DNA of 64,000 nucleotides from Jeotgalibacillus sp. S-D1 (GCF_004358665.1 NZ_SMZR01000005.1:62001-126000), one strand, 5' to 3'; shown: positions 42,926 through 52,069, numbered from the stretch's first letter. The notes: generated from the sequence alone by a model not told the origin. A program made the numbers and translations.

Positions 42926-43089
42926 TGCTTTATTCCCCTTTTCATTACCTATGATTTCCTGTGGATTAAACCAGTCTGTGATTACACGGTTCATGTTAAA
43001 GCATATGGTTCCCACTGAACAGTAGGCACTTTCGAGTAATATAGGTACTTTAAAGTGCCCAAAAGCACAGCCGGATAGCCCAAATACAA

Positions 43090-43118
43090 AAAAGAGCAGT
43101 TGGCAGCTGCTCTTTTTG
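43090..43118 (-). terminator. Terminator of the SRPBCC gene at 43162
   Basis: AAAGAGCAG/CTGCTCTTT hairpin with T runs on both strands, placed after the stop of the leftward gene. Confidence 0.82.
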
Positions 43119-43161
43119 TGTTTAGGGTGTTTATGGGATTATATGTTTCCATTTAAGACGC

Positions 43162-43617
43162 TTATCCAGCTTGCTCCGCTTCTTTTTTCACTCTTTCCAA
43201 AAACTCAAAAACGACTTTGTTATCCTGATTTTTCCCGGCAAGTCTCATCATCGCCCGTCCAACAAAATTGGCTCCTTTGTTTTCTCCTTCATAAATTAGC
43301 TTGGTTTGACAATCATTCAATTGTATTAAAGTGAAGGAAAAGGTAATCTCAAACGCTTTGCCTAAAACAAAATTAATTTTTTTATATTTCTCTGTCTCAT
43401 GGTCCTCATAAGCCAGCGTGTGAACTGTATAGGTTTCAACCCTTTTTCCCTCTCGATACGTTTGCAGATGTTTAGCTCCCGCTTCCTCTTCACTTCCTTC
43501 AATCAACTCATGAGACATCACTTTTGGCATAATTCTACTAATGTTTTTATCACGAAATAGATTCCACACCTCTTCTATATTTGTATTAATAATGATTTCT
43601 TCATTCCAGCGGATCAT
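43162..43617 (-). CDS. SRPBCC-fold (START-like) protein
   Basis: This 151-aa protein has the SRPBCC pattern: an N-terminal strand RWNEEIIINTNIEEVWNLF, a central sheet (ELIEGSEEEAGAKHLQTYREGKRVETYT) and a long C-terminal helix (FEFLERVKKEAEQ). The fold binds hydrophobic ligands; no specific ligand or activity is predictable. ATG 43617 follows AAAGGGTGAAGGAA. It is a lone leftward gene. Confidence 0.82.
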   Translation of the reverse strand: MIRWNEEIIINTNIEEVWNLFRDKNISRIMPKVMSHELIEGSEEEAGAKHLQTYREGKRVETYTVHTLAYEDHETEKYKKINFVLGKAFEITFSFTLIQLNDCQTKLIYEGENKGANFVGRAMMRLAGKNQDNKVVFEFLERVKKEAEQAG

Positions 43618-43845
43618 TTCCTTCACCCTTTCCTGATAAAATAAATTGATCAATTTCCTCCACTTTATCGTATAGCCAGGTCCACTTGTATAGCACACGA
43701 GATGAATTTTTCATAGTAGTCTCAGATTATGAACCTGATATTAGTATACTTAAAGATAATAATTAACCCGGTATATAGGTCTTTAGGATTCAATAGTGAA
43801 CCAGCAAAAAACTACTACTTAATCAATAATATAAATTGAACCACA

Positions 43846-43876
43846 AAAAAACGGCCAGGTGATTGCCTGACCGCTT
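43846..43876 (-). terminator. Terminator of the heptad-repeat protein gene
   Basis: CGGTCAGG and CCTGGCCG pair on the minus strand around CAATCA, followed by seven T. Confidence 0.88.
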
Positions 43877-43883
43877 TTCTTCT

Positions 43884-45707
43884 TTAGTTAAAAAGCGCCT
43901 TGAGTCGGTCCCAAAAGCTTTTTTCCTTTTGATCCTCTGCTGCACCATTTTCTTTTTCATCATTCTTTATGCTTTCGGTTTTAATGACAAATTGCACGGT
44001 TTCAACTTTTTCATTTTGGTCAGATACAAATGAAACCGGCTCAAAATCTGATTTATCGTATTCACTAATCATGTCATCGATTTCCTTTTGAAGCTGGTCA
44101 GGCAGATCACTGGTTGATGAAGCTAATTGGGATGTTCCGTTTTGCAGTTCAGCTGAACCTGCCTCCAGTTCAGACGTGCCGCCAGTTAATCCGGAGATAC
44201 CGTTGTGAACCTGCTGATAGGAGCCAGCCAGTTCTTCTACACCGCCAGTGTAGGCGACCAGGCCAGAGTGAAAATTATTATAATTGGCCGTCAATGTCTG
44301 CAGCCCATCTTGTAATTGGGCGATCGATGCTTCCACATCGATGGCAGAGAGACTGCTGTTTAATTCATCTGCAATCGAATAAACATTGGCACTCATTTCA
44401 TTCAGCGAGCCGCTGCTTGTTTCCAGTGCAGGATTGATAGCGTTGAATGCTTCTTGAACACCGGCATAGGTTTCTCTCGTTGCGCGTGCCGCCTCGTAAT
44501 GCTGCACCAATCTGTCTACCACTTCCTGATCGGCTCCACTATCATATAATGCCTGGATATCAGCCTCTGAAACAGGCTCCGCAGGAATCGACTTAATCGT
44601 TTCATCCAGTGTCTGATGTGCCTGGCTGTATTGACCGTTAAGATTTGTAAGGCCGCTTTCGATTTCTTCCAGCCCTCCTGCAAATTCCCGCAGGCCATTC
44701 TCCAATTCAGTGAATTGGCTTACATCAATGCCGCCTGAGCCCGCTATTTGGACTGATTCATTCACTTGCTGCAGGGCTGACTGGATGGAGGCAGAACCTT
44801 CCACCAAGCCGGCTGAACTTCCCTGAAGTTCATTGATTCCTTGCTGGTACTGAGCCGAACCATCATAGAGGCTTGCTGCACCATTATTGAGTTCGGCAAT
44901 GCCATTTTTCAACTCGCCGACACCGTAATTAATTTCTGCTGTAGCATCCGATAAAGACGTCATATCCTTTTGCATGTCGTCAGCATCCGGTGCATCAATT
45001 GACATCGAGGATGGGACAGCTGCAATTTCTATCGCTTCCATTTCCAAGTCAGAGACGTCTGTTTTGATCGTAAAGCTTTCTTCTTTTTCAGGCATGGCGG
45101 TAAAGGTCACCTGTCTGTTTTTCCCTGCATTCGCAATCGTTCCATCCGGCGCCTCAATATTTTTATAGCGTTCGGAATCAAATGTCAGGGTGATTTGCAG
45201 AAGATAATTTTCGAAAAACAGCTCCTCTCCCTTATCGTTTTTCGAACTGTCAATTTGGATCTCAAGCTCTCCATCTTTTCCTAACAGATCCTCAGGCTTA
45301 ACAGACTTTCCCTCCAACCGGTAGGCGACATCAAAGTCCCATGGCAACGCAACGCCTTTTAGATCCCCCTGGTAGTAAAACTCTTCCTCTTCAGTCGTAA
45401 ATTGGACGCGGTCCTCTTTTTGTTGGATTGCTGATGGATCTGTTAAATTCTGTACGCTGGTGTAAGGGCCGTAATCACTGATTTTTCCTGGTTCATCGAT
45501 CGTGAAGTTGTTGACGACATACATTGCTCCCTGTCCGCCTGATGCATTCAGTGTCGCATAGACCACTTCGCTTTTTTCCGTGTAGGAGCCTTGTCCTTTA
45601 GGTGCATCCTCTTTTTTGGAATCCTGATTTGTCTCCGCTGATACAACGAATGTCGGCATGACAAGAAGAAATGCCGTGAAGGCTGCGCTCGTGCGTTTTA
45701 ATTTCAT
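43884..45707 (-). CDS. Exported X-X-X-L-X-X-G heptad-repeat protein (YhgE-like partner of MMPL)
   Basis: This ~607-aa exported protein has a signal peptide (AAFTAFLLVMPTFVVSAE), a beta-rich N-terminal part (to about residue 230) and a long central region of heptads in which Leu and Gly recur every seven residues, such as VGELKNGIAELNNGAASLYDG. Such heptads occur in YhgE/Pip-type proteins. The C-terminus is short and charged. ATG 45707 has AAGGGG 8 nt upstream; the MMPL stop lies just before it (ATGA-type coupling). It probably works outside the membrane with the MMPL exporter. Confidence 0.85.
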   Translation of the reverse strand: MKLKRTSAAFTAFLLVMPTFVVSAETNQDSKKEDAPKGQGSYTEKSEVVYATLNASGGQGAMYVVNNFTIDEPGKISDYGPYTSVQNLTDPSAIQQKEDRVQFTTEEEEFYYQGDLKGVALPWDFDVAYRLEGKSVKPEDLLGKDGELEIQIDSSKNDKGEELFFENYLLQITLTFDSERYKNIEAPDGTIANAGKNRQVTFTAMPEKEESFTIKTDVSDLEMEAIEIAAVPSSMSIDAPDADDMQKDMTSLSDATAEINYGVGELKNGIAELNNGAASLYDGSAQYQQGINELQGSSAGLVEGSASIQSALQQVNESVQIAGSGGIDVSQFTELENGLREFAGGLEEIESGLTNLNGQYSQAHQTLDETIKSIPAEPVSEADIQALYDSGADQEVVDRLVQHYEAARATRETYAGVQEAFNAINPALETSSGSLNEMSANVYSIADELNSSLSAIDVEASIAQLQDGLQTLTANYNNFHSGLVAYTGGVEELAGSYQQVHNGISGLTGGTSELEAGSAELQNGTSQLASSTSDLPDQLQKEIDDMISEYDKSDFEPVSFVSDQNEKVETVQFVIKTESIKNDEKENGAAEDQKEKSFWDRLKALFN

Positions 45708-45709
45708 GT

Positions 45710-47686
45710 TCATTTCCCCTTATAAAAATTTGCTTTCCATGATGTTTTTTCAATAATCCGATCGAAAATCACGAGCAGTGCCGGCAGGACAAACAGAACC
45801 ATGATAAAGGCCAGCAGCGCTCCCCGTCCTAATAAGAGACCAATTGATGAAACAACCGGATTTGATGATGTAATCCATAAAATAAATCCAACACTGGAAA
45901 GAATTGAAGCTGATACTAAAATCGCAAAAAGCTTTTCGTCAATCGTTTTCTTGATGGCCTGCATGGCAGGCATCTCCTGTCTGAGCTTATAATAATTTTC
46001 CGTAAATAAGATCCCGTAATCAACCGTCGCTGCCAGCTGAATCGTGCTGATGAGCAGATAGCCGATATAGACAAGCGGTGCATCGGTAAAGTATGGAATC
46101 GCAAGGTTAATCCAGACAGATGCCTGAATCGCCAGTAACAGCACAACCGGAATGGATAATGAGCGGAACGTAATCAGCAGCACGAGTGCGACCGTTACTA
46201 CCGTCATGACATTTACAAATGTGTTATCCTTCTGTACGATTTCCTTCATATCGTAGAGGGTGACGCTCTCACCCAAAAGATGGGTATCTTCATAATAGGA
46301 ATCAGCTGTCTCCTTCACCTGGTCAATCAGGGCGAAGGCTGCATCTCCTTCTGCATCTGTTTCGGTATACAGCGTGATCCGGGCGTAGTTCCCGGAATAA
46401 AATTGTTCGGTCATCGTTTCCTCTAAATACTCAGGCGGAATAGCAGAACCCACCATATTCACATAGGAAATGACACTTGAAACATTCGGAATCCTTTCAA
46501 GCTCCTGAACAAGCTGCTCTTCCTTTCCACGGTCTTCTTCCGGAATCAGAAGTACGATCGGCATTTCTTTGCCGAAGATGTCCTCTACTGCCGAAGCATC
46601 CTGGCCTGCGCGCGTGTTTTCCGGATGCTCACCAGCACCGTAAATGAAGGTTGTATTACTCTGCGCTAAAAAAGCAGGGACGATTAGGAGCAAAACGATC
46701 AGCAGGCTGGGTATTCTCAGCTTCATTACCTTTGATCCGATATGTTTAAAATCAGGAATAAACTGCTTATGTTTTGTCCGGTCAATCCATTTATAAAACA
46801 GCAGTGTTAACGCAGGTAAAAAGACAATGACGCTGAGAAAACTCAGTAAAATTCCTTTTACAAGATTAATTCCCAAGTCAGAACCGATTCCAAACTCCAT
46901 AAACGTTAATGCCATAAACCCAAAAAAGGTTGTTGACGCACTGGCTACGATGGCAGGGAACGAACGCTGCATCGCAAGCTTCATTGCTTCAGTCGGATCC
47001 GCCACTTTTTTCCTGTAATCAGAAAAGCTGTGAAGCAGGAAAATCGCGTAATCTAGCGACACCGCAAGCTGCAGGATTGGTGCCACCGACTGGGTAATAA
47101 ACGACACTTCTCCAATAAAAATATTTGTTCCTAAATTGATCAGTATTGAAATCCCGATCGCTGTTAAAAAGAGCACAGGCTCGACCCAGGAATTGGTTGA
47201 TAAAATCAAAATCAAAATAATGATCGGCACAAGTAAAAGAGCTGCATACATTGATTCCTGTCCAGCCATTTCCTGGGAAACCGCAGTTGTCACCGCTTCA
47301 CCGGTTATGGCATTGTCCTCGCCGATCAGCTCATAGATTGCATTGGTAGCCTCAACCTCTTTACCCTCCTGAATCGTAACCGAAATTAAGGCAGCCTCAT
47401 CCTGATAATAAGATGTCAGCATATCCTGATCGGCCATTTCGAGAGGAACTGTCAGATCCATTACATCATCCATCCACGTAACGGCACTCACGCCTTCAAT
47501 GTCCTCTAATTCTTTCTTGTAGTCTAACGCTTCTGTCACCGACACATCCTGTATCATGACCCGCGCATTGGGCACTGGATCATCAAACTCTGCTTCCATC
47601 AATTCGATAGCTTCAAGGGAGGGGGCATCCTCCGGCAAATAATCAGCCATATTATAATTAACCGATACTGCGAATTGAGCTGCCAC
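45710..47686 (-). CDS. MMPL/RND-family exporter, N-terminus uncertain
   Basis: This MMPL protein has two sets of helices. Each half contains a large extracytoplasmic loop followed by about five helices, with ILQLAVSLDYAIFLLHSF and IQLAATVDYGILFTENYYKL as the conserved Asp-Tyr motifs. The annotated GTG (47686) lies within the expected first helix and has no ribosome binding site. In-frame sequence continues upstream to 47767 and would encode the missing helix (DWTARVIKYKKSIVITFFLVALL), but it contains no ATG, GTG or TTG. An ATG at 47771 is in another frame. See findings. It is coupled to the heptad-repeat gene and divergent from a TetR-type regulator. Confidence 0.82.
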   Translation of the reverse strand: MAAQFAVSVNYNMADYLPEDAPSLEAIELMEAEFDDPVPNARVMIQDVSVTEALDYKKELEDIEGVSAVTWMDDVMDLTVPLEMADQDMLTSYYQDEAALISVTIQEGKEVEATNAIYELIGEDNAITGEAVTTAVSQEMAGQESMYAALLLVPIIILILILSTNSWVEPVLFLTAIGISILINLGTNIFIGEVSFITQSVAPILQLAVSLDYAIFLLHSFSDYRKKVADPTEAMKLAMQRSFPAIVASASTTFFGFMALTFMEFGIGSDLGINLVKGILLSFLSVIVFLPALTLLFYKWIDRTKHKQFIPDFKHIGSKVMKLRIPSLLIVLLLIVPAFLAQSNTTFIYGAGEHPENTRAGQDASAVEDIFGKEMPIVLLIPEEDRGKEEQLVQELERIPNVSSVISYVNMVGSAIPPEYLEETMTEQFYSGNYARITLYTETDAEGDAAFALIDQVKETADSYYEDTHLLGESVTLYDMKEIVQKDNTFVNVMTVVTVALVLLITFRSLSIPVVLLLAIQASVWINLAIPYFTDAPLVYIGYLLISTIQLAATVDYGILFTENYYKLRQEMPAMQAIKKTIDEKLFAILVSASILSSVGFILWITSSNPVVSSIGLLLGRGALLAFIMVLFVLPALLVIFDRIIEKTSWKANFYKGK

Positions 47687-47818
47687 ACTTAACAGGGCAA
47701 CAAGGAAAAATGTAATGACGATACTTTTTTTATATTTAATAACTCGAGCTGTCCAATCGATAAAGCGTCATCCTCTCTTGCATCTACCATTCCTACACTC
47801 TACTATTGTATTGACACT

Positions 47819-47895
47819 GTGTTGGATATTCAACAAACAGTTCAAGCATTAGCGTCAGTTTTCCAACACAATGCTGTTTAGTGTTGGATATTCAC
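47819..47895. promoter_or_regulatory. Repeated TetR-type operator between MMPL and TetR genes
   Basis: GTGTTGGATATTCA occurs twice as a direct repeat (47820-47833 and 47881-47894). In addition CCAACAC (47863-47869) and GTGTTGG (47881-47887) form an inverted repeat with an 11-nt spacer. TTGACA at 47811 precedes the first copy. The divergent TetR-type protein is the obvious ligand. Confidence 0.65.
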
Positions 47896-47924
47896 AAATC
47901 GTTAATATAAGGAGGTCTATAAAA

Positions 47925-48506
47925 ATGAATAAAAAACTGGATCAGCGCAAGAAATACACAAGAAAAGTGTTAAAAGAGAGCCTCATTACCCTGCTTGAAA
48001 AAAAACCGATTTCGTCCATTACCGTCAAGGAAATCTGCCTGATGGCAGACATTAATCGATCAACTTTCTACACCCACTATTCCGATCATTTAGACCTCCT
48101 TAATAAAATAGAAGAAGAAATCATCGAAGATATGAACACCTACCTGCACAGCTATAGCTATGAAGCGGAAGAAGAGGCCATTCAGATTACCGAAAAAATA
48201 CTGGAATATATTATTGAAAACAAACGAATGCTTCAAACCCTCCTGACCAACGATGGCTCCACTGCTTTTGAAAAAAAGCTGATGAAGCTCACCAGGCAGT
48301 ACCTGATGAATAACTGGATGAATGCCAATGAAGTGAAAATCACAGAATCAGAGTATTTAAGCACCTTTGTTATGAGTGGTGCGATTCATGTGATTAAGGA
48401 CTGGATTGAAAATGATATGGATCAATCGCCTGCTGAGATGGCGGTGATGATTAACAGTTTCGTTAATTATGGTTTTTCATACTTGGAGCAGTCGGCAAAG
48501 CGATAA
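47925..48506 (+). CDS. TetR/AcrR-family repressor of the MMPL exporter operon
   Basis: This 193-aa regulator has the TetR N-terminal helix-turn-helix (residues about 8-60, LKESLITLLEKKPISSITVKEICLMADINRSTFYTHY) and a helical C-terminal domain that resembles the FadR-like TetR_C group (IENDMDQSPAEMAVMI). AAGGAGG precedes the ATG. It is divergent from the MMPL/heptad operon, with repeated operators between, and probably represses it until an unknown compound binds. Confidence 0.9.
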   Translation: MNKKLDQRKKYTRKVLKESLITLLEKKPISSITVKEICLMADINRSTFYTHYSDHLDLLNKIEEEIIEDMNTYLHSYSYEAEEEAIQITEKILEYIIENKRMLQTLLTNDGSTAFEKKLMKLTRQYLMNNWMNANEVKITESEYLSTFVMSGAIHVIKDWIENDMDQSPAEMAVMINSFVNYGFSYLEQSAKR

Positions 48507-48560
48507 TAGAGACACTGACCATTTCTCCAAAAAACAAGGAAAATAAATTCTGTACAAAAT

Positions 48561-48602
48561 AAAGAGTGTCCCTCATGAATTCGTTCATGAAGACACTCTT
48601 GT
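48561..48602. terminator. Bidirectional hairpin between converging genes
   Basis: AAGAGTGTC-CCTCATGAA and TTCATGA-AGACACTCTT pair around TCG. It serves the TetR gene and the converging monooxygenase gene. Confidence 0.8.
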
Positions 48603-48637
48603 TGTCATTATATAAGTTTAATACCATCCTCATTCAG

Positions 48638-50254
48638 TTAGATAAAATACCGCTTCAGCTTCCCCATCACCTTTTTCAAATCTGCAGATCCGTCATGAAA
48701 CCCTGCGTGTCCATCCGGACGAATAAAAAGTGTACTTCCCTTTTTCATCCCCAGGTTTTTATCCAGGTGCCGATATGAATCATAAATAATAGGCAGCTCA
48801 TCCCTGTCTGTCAGAACCGTTCCGCCTCTGGCCACAAGAAAAACCTTTATCATATCGGGAAAGGCTTCATTTGCTTTTTCTTTAAAGGCATAGGCATAGT
48901 CAACCAGATCCTGCTGATAAGAATCAATGTAAATCAAACAGACGTAGCCCAGCCTTTGGATCAGTGGGAAGAGCCGTTCATCGGTTGTTCCGTTCATAAA
49001 TAACAGCTGATCTGGCACACGTTCTCCTGCCTGAATTGCCCGTCTTGGCAAAGAAGCGTCCTTAAACGAACGGTTAATCGGCGTTTTATCATAATCGTTA
49101 TGTACATGCGATAGAGCTTGTGCAAAGATCGCCTGTACCCAGTTCTGCGACAGCGCCGCTTTACCTGCCCAATTGCGGATTTTTCCGGGAAGCCCTTTCA
49201 GCTGGATCATTTTCAGCTCCATCGTTGTATTTCGGATAACTTCTCTGGCGACTGGCGCCCTTTCCTCATGGTAGGTATCTAAAAAAGGATTGCCGGCATA
49301 CCCTTTTAACACTGTATCTATTTTCCAGCAAAGGTTCGCCACATCCTCAAGCCCGATGTTCATCCCCTGCCCGCCGAGGGGATTGTTAACATGGGCTGCA
49401 TCCCCAACGAAAAACACCCGGCCTTCCCTGTAATTCGGCACCTGTCTGTGCGCAGTGCCAAAATAGGCCAGCCATTTAGGGTTCTCTACCTCATAAGACG
49501 TCGTTAAAATTGTATCCAGTGTTGTCTGCAGCTCATGCAGCTTCATTTCCCTTTTGCGTGGTCCGCCCTGTCTGGTCCGGTCAAATCCAACAACGCGATA
49601 CGTCCCGTCTTTATAAGGAAAGAAAGCAGCGGCTCCCCGGTCGTTAATATGAAGATTAATATGAATTTCTTTCATCGTCGGAATCTCAACATCCCCTGTG
49701 AAAAAGGTGATGCCCTCATCCTCCCCTTCAAATTCAACATCGAGCAGCTGCCGTACTTTACTATGGGCACCGTCGCAAGCAAGTAAGTACTTTGAGAAAT
49801 AGGTTTTAGTTTCCCCGTTGTGCACGGCTGTTACTTCTACGCCCCCAGCTTTTTGGACTACCTCAAGAACCTCATGCTCCCGGGAGATTTCGCCTCCGCG
49901 GTCATTCAGGTGATTCTCAAGTATTTCTTCGATTTCATGCTGGGGGATGATTAAAAGGTATGGATACCTGCTTTTAATATGATACATCTCTACATAGGAT
50001 GGCTTTTTTCCTGCCAAATGAAGCTTGGCACCCGGACCAGGGTAGCCTCTTTTCAGAAACGGCTGATTCACACCCAGAAACTCAAACAATTCAAGCGACC
50101 TCGCCTGAATACCGAGTGCTTTTGAGAGTACCGACCGTCCCGGCTTTTTCTCAAGGCAGACATAATCGACCCCTCTTTTCTGCATCACGTTCGCAGCCAT
50201 CAGCCCGGCTGGTCCTGCTCCGACAATCAACACATCTGTTTCGATCACTGACAT
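48638..50254 (-). CDS. FAD-dependent aromatic-type monooxygenase (PHBH fold)
   Basis: This 538-aa flavoprotein has the glycine-rich FAD motif VLIVGAGPAGLMAAN, the DG motif LLACDGAHSKVRQLL and the GD motif VFFVGDAAHVNNPLGGQGMNIGLEDVANL, as in p-hydroxybenzoate or phenol hydroxylases. The C-terminal ~150 residues form a thioredoxin-like tail with FIRPDGHAG. Substrates could be an aromatic compound, rifampicin-like or polyketide; none is indicated. Start at 50254 with AAAGGAG; the longer reading from 50275 is less suited. It is a lone leftward gene next to an AraC-type regulator. Confidence 0.88.
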   Translation of the reverse strand: MSVIETDVLIVGAGPAGLMAANVMQKRGVDYVCLEKKPGRSVLSKALGIQARSLELFEFLGVNQPFLKRGYPGPGAKLHLAGKKPSYVEMYHIKSRYPYLLIIPQHEIEEILENHLNDRGGEISREHEVLEVVQKAGGVEVTAVHNGETKTYFSKYLLACDGAHSKVRQLLDVEFEGEDEGITFFTGDVEIPTMKEIHINLHINDRGAAAFFPYKDGTYRVVGFDRTRQGGPRKREMKLHELQTTLDTILTTSYEVENPKWLAYFGTAHRQVPNYREGRVFFVGDAAHVNNPLGGQGMNIGLEDVANLCWKIDTVLKGYAGNPFLDTYHEERAPVAREVIRNTTMELKMIQLKGLPGKIRNWAGKAALSQNWVQAIFAQALSHVHNDYDKTPINRSFKDASLPRRAIQAGERVPDQLLFMNGTTDERLFPLIQRLGYVCLIYIDSYQQDLVDYAYAFKEKANEAFPDMIKVFLVARGGTVLTDRDELPIIYDSYRHLDKNLGMKKGSTLFIRPDGHAGFHDGSADLKKVMGKLKRYFI

Positions 50255-50410
50255 ATCAATAGCTCCTTTCATCATCGGTCGCCCTGTTTATCTTCAGCTT
50301 ATATTCACGTTAACATAGCCTGTTTGTTTGTACAGACCTGTTTCCTTTTAAAAAGAACTTACCATACGATACCCTTATTCACGTGCAAAACACATAAATT
50401 GCCTGAATTA

Positions 50411-50449
50411 AAAAACAGAGTGAGCATTCAGTTTAAATGCTCACTCTGC
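50411..50449 (-). terminator. Terminator of the AraC-type regulator gene
   Basis: AGAGTGAGCATT and AATGCTCACTCT form a perfect 12-bp stem with an 8-nt loop and six T on the minus strand. Confidence 0.92.
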
Positions 50450-50465
50450 TTATCCGTCCTTTTCA

Positions 50466-51329
50466 TTAGCTCTTCACCGGAATCCAGATCTCAGAATAGT
50501 ACGATTCTGATGTTGGATCACCATCAGAGTAGACTTCAAGGTCAGGCGTTCCTGCATGTTTATAGTTGCTTGATGGAAACCATTCTGTATAGATTCGATT
50601 CCACATATCCTGTATGGCATGCGGCATGGCTCCTCTTACTTCAAACACTGCCCATTTGGAGGCTGGCAGCTCCATCGTTTGAAACCGTCCCGCGCTGTCC
50701 CCGGCATGTGCCGCTGCTACCCAGTATTCAATCGTGTCAGGCATCACAGTACTCTTATCCACACAAACACCCAATATACCTTTAATAGATCCATTGTTCA
50801 TCGAAACGAGTTCATCCGTCGTCCCGTCCTGATTGACCCTTTCCCAGATCTTTGGAATCCGGATCAAATTTTCACCATTCACACACCGCAAATCCTGTTT
50901 TAATCCAACAATTTGAACTGGACCTTTTTCGATCATTTCGACATTCATAGCCGTTTCTCCTCTCAATGTCACCTGGATAACCAGACGATTATAAAATTTT
51001 AGCTTCCCCTTGCCACTTTTTGCATCTTTTGGTGAGAGTCCATGCTGTTTTTTAAAGGCCTTTGAAAAAGATTCGGGAGTGTGATAACCAAATTTCAGAG
51101 CAGCATCAATGATTTTCACATCTTCTCTTACCAGCTCGTGCGCTGCGAGTGTAAGTCTTCTTTTGCGTACGTATTCTCCCACTGACATATCCGTCAGCAA
51201 CAGAAACATGCGCTGAAAATGAAACGGTGACACTTTTGCCTGTTGTGCCACTTTCTCCAGTTGAATTTCCTCTAAAAGATGATCTTCCATATAATCAATG
51301 GATGCTTGCAATGACTGGATCCAGTTCAT
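50466..51329 (-). CDS. AraC-family regulator with C-terminal GyrI-like effector domain
   Basis: This 287-aa protein has two AraC helix-turn-helix motifs at the N-terminus (residues about 8-105, LEKVAQQAKVSPFHFQRMFLLL and AALKFGYHTPESFSKAFKKQHGLSPKDAK). A GyrI/BmrR-like ligand-binding domain follows, from about residue 125 (MNVEMIEKGPVQIVGL) to the end (YYSEIWIPVKS). The arrangement matches Rob/BltR-type regulators that sense small hydrophobic molecules. ATG 51329 has AAGGAG 8 nt upstream. It reads in the same direction as the FAD monooxygenase gene, separated by a terminator, so it may or may not control it. Confidence 0.9.
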   Translation of the reverse strand: MNWIQSLQASIDYMEDHLLEEIQLEKVAQQAKVSPFHFQRMFLLLTDMSVGEYVRKRRLTLAAHELVREDVKIIDAALKFGYHTPESFSKAFKKQHGLSPKDAKSGKGKLKFYNRLVIQVTLRGETAMNVEMIEKGPVQIVGLKQDLRCVNGENLIRIPKIWERVNQDGTTDELVSMNNGSIKGILGVCVDKSTVMPDTIEYWVAAAHAGDSAGRFQTMELPASKWAVFEVRGAMPHAIQDMWNRIYTEWFPSSNYKHAGTPDLEVYSDGDPTSESYYSEIWIPVKS

Positions 51330-51422
51330 GAGCTTCACTCCTTGTACTTATCATAATGGATTACTGAAGTGAAAACATGTCGATTTTTGCTTTTTATAAA
51401 CAGACTTCTGAGAGTTTTTGAA

Positions 51423-51622
51423 TGGAGTGCTGTAGCGGGAACAGCCGCTTATGATGCAGTATTAGTACGCTTTATGCTGTGGCTTTTGGAAGCGAGGGGA
51501 AAGTACTGCCAGAACTGCAATACCCGCTAGAGGAAAAAGAAGCAGACATTATTAAAGCAGAAGGATGGATTTACTATTTTTCACAAACAAGAGGTTGGGA
51601 CATAACTCCAAAAGTTATGTAA
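51423..51622 (+). pseudogene. C-terminal remnant of a DUF429-family gene
   Basis: Translation of 51429-51621 gives the C-terminal end of the DUF429 protein encoded intact at 57104-57877. One frame reads AGTAAYDAV and the next CALYAVAFGSEGKVLPELQYPLEEKEADIIKAEGWIYYFSQT. The intact protein has AVPGTDAYDACICALYAVAYGSQGNVLPELQ and EEGWIYYFSQ at the same places. A frameshift near 51470 interrupts the match and everything upstream of the last ~60 codons is missing, so this is a decayed paralogue or partial duplicate. Confidence 0.82.
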
Positions 51623-51651
51623 ATTGAGTCTGCTTTATTTGCAACGATGAG

Positions 51652-51775
51652 GTGAACGGAGCGTAAGGTGGCGACTCCTGCAGGATTTGACGGCAAGCTG
51701 AGACCCCGCAAGGCGTAGCATGAGGAGGCTCAGCGCCGTCCCTGCGGAAAGCGCATTTGAAGCGCAGTGAGCCGG
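51652..51775. repeat. GC-rich Bacillaceae intergenic repeat, copy 4
   Basis: GGTGGCGACTCCTGCAGG, AGCTGAGACCCCGC and CCTGCGGAAAGCGC are reverse-orientation forms of the sequence in the other copies. The remaining gap to 52107 holds AT-rich sequence and the promoter described next; no gene is seen. Confidence 0.65.
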
Positions 51776-52021
51776 CTACATTAGGTAGACCCATTAGTCC
51801 CTGCCTCTTTGCTACGAATTCAGGAGGCTACAAGGTAATAGAGCTGCTGAAAGCAAAAGAAGATTAAAGTTGCATATGAAAATCATTATTCTGTTATCAA
51901 TACTTTTCTTTAAAATCTTGCTTTAATTAAAAGGTATACATTTTACCCATCAACTTGCGAAACAACAGGAAAATCCACCCGTTTGCATATTTATAATTTT
52001 CTATCTTTTCAGATTTCACTA

Positions 52022-52050
52022 TTGCAACATTGAAATTTTTACGATATGAT
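52022..52050 (+). promoter_or_regulatory. Sigma-A promoter of the GABA operon
   Basis: TTGCAA (52022-52027) is followed after 17 bp by TATGAT (52045-52050), near-consensus spacing and hexamers, about 60 bp before the GntR start. Confidence 0.65.
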
Positions 52051-52069
52051 GGCTAGCAACAGGAGGATA

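Noticed and set aside
50324-50785. 153-codon plus-strand frame
   Set aside because: It covers a terminator and the antisense of the AraC-type gene; no family features.
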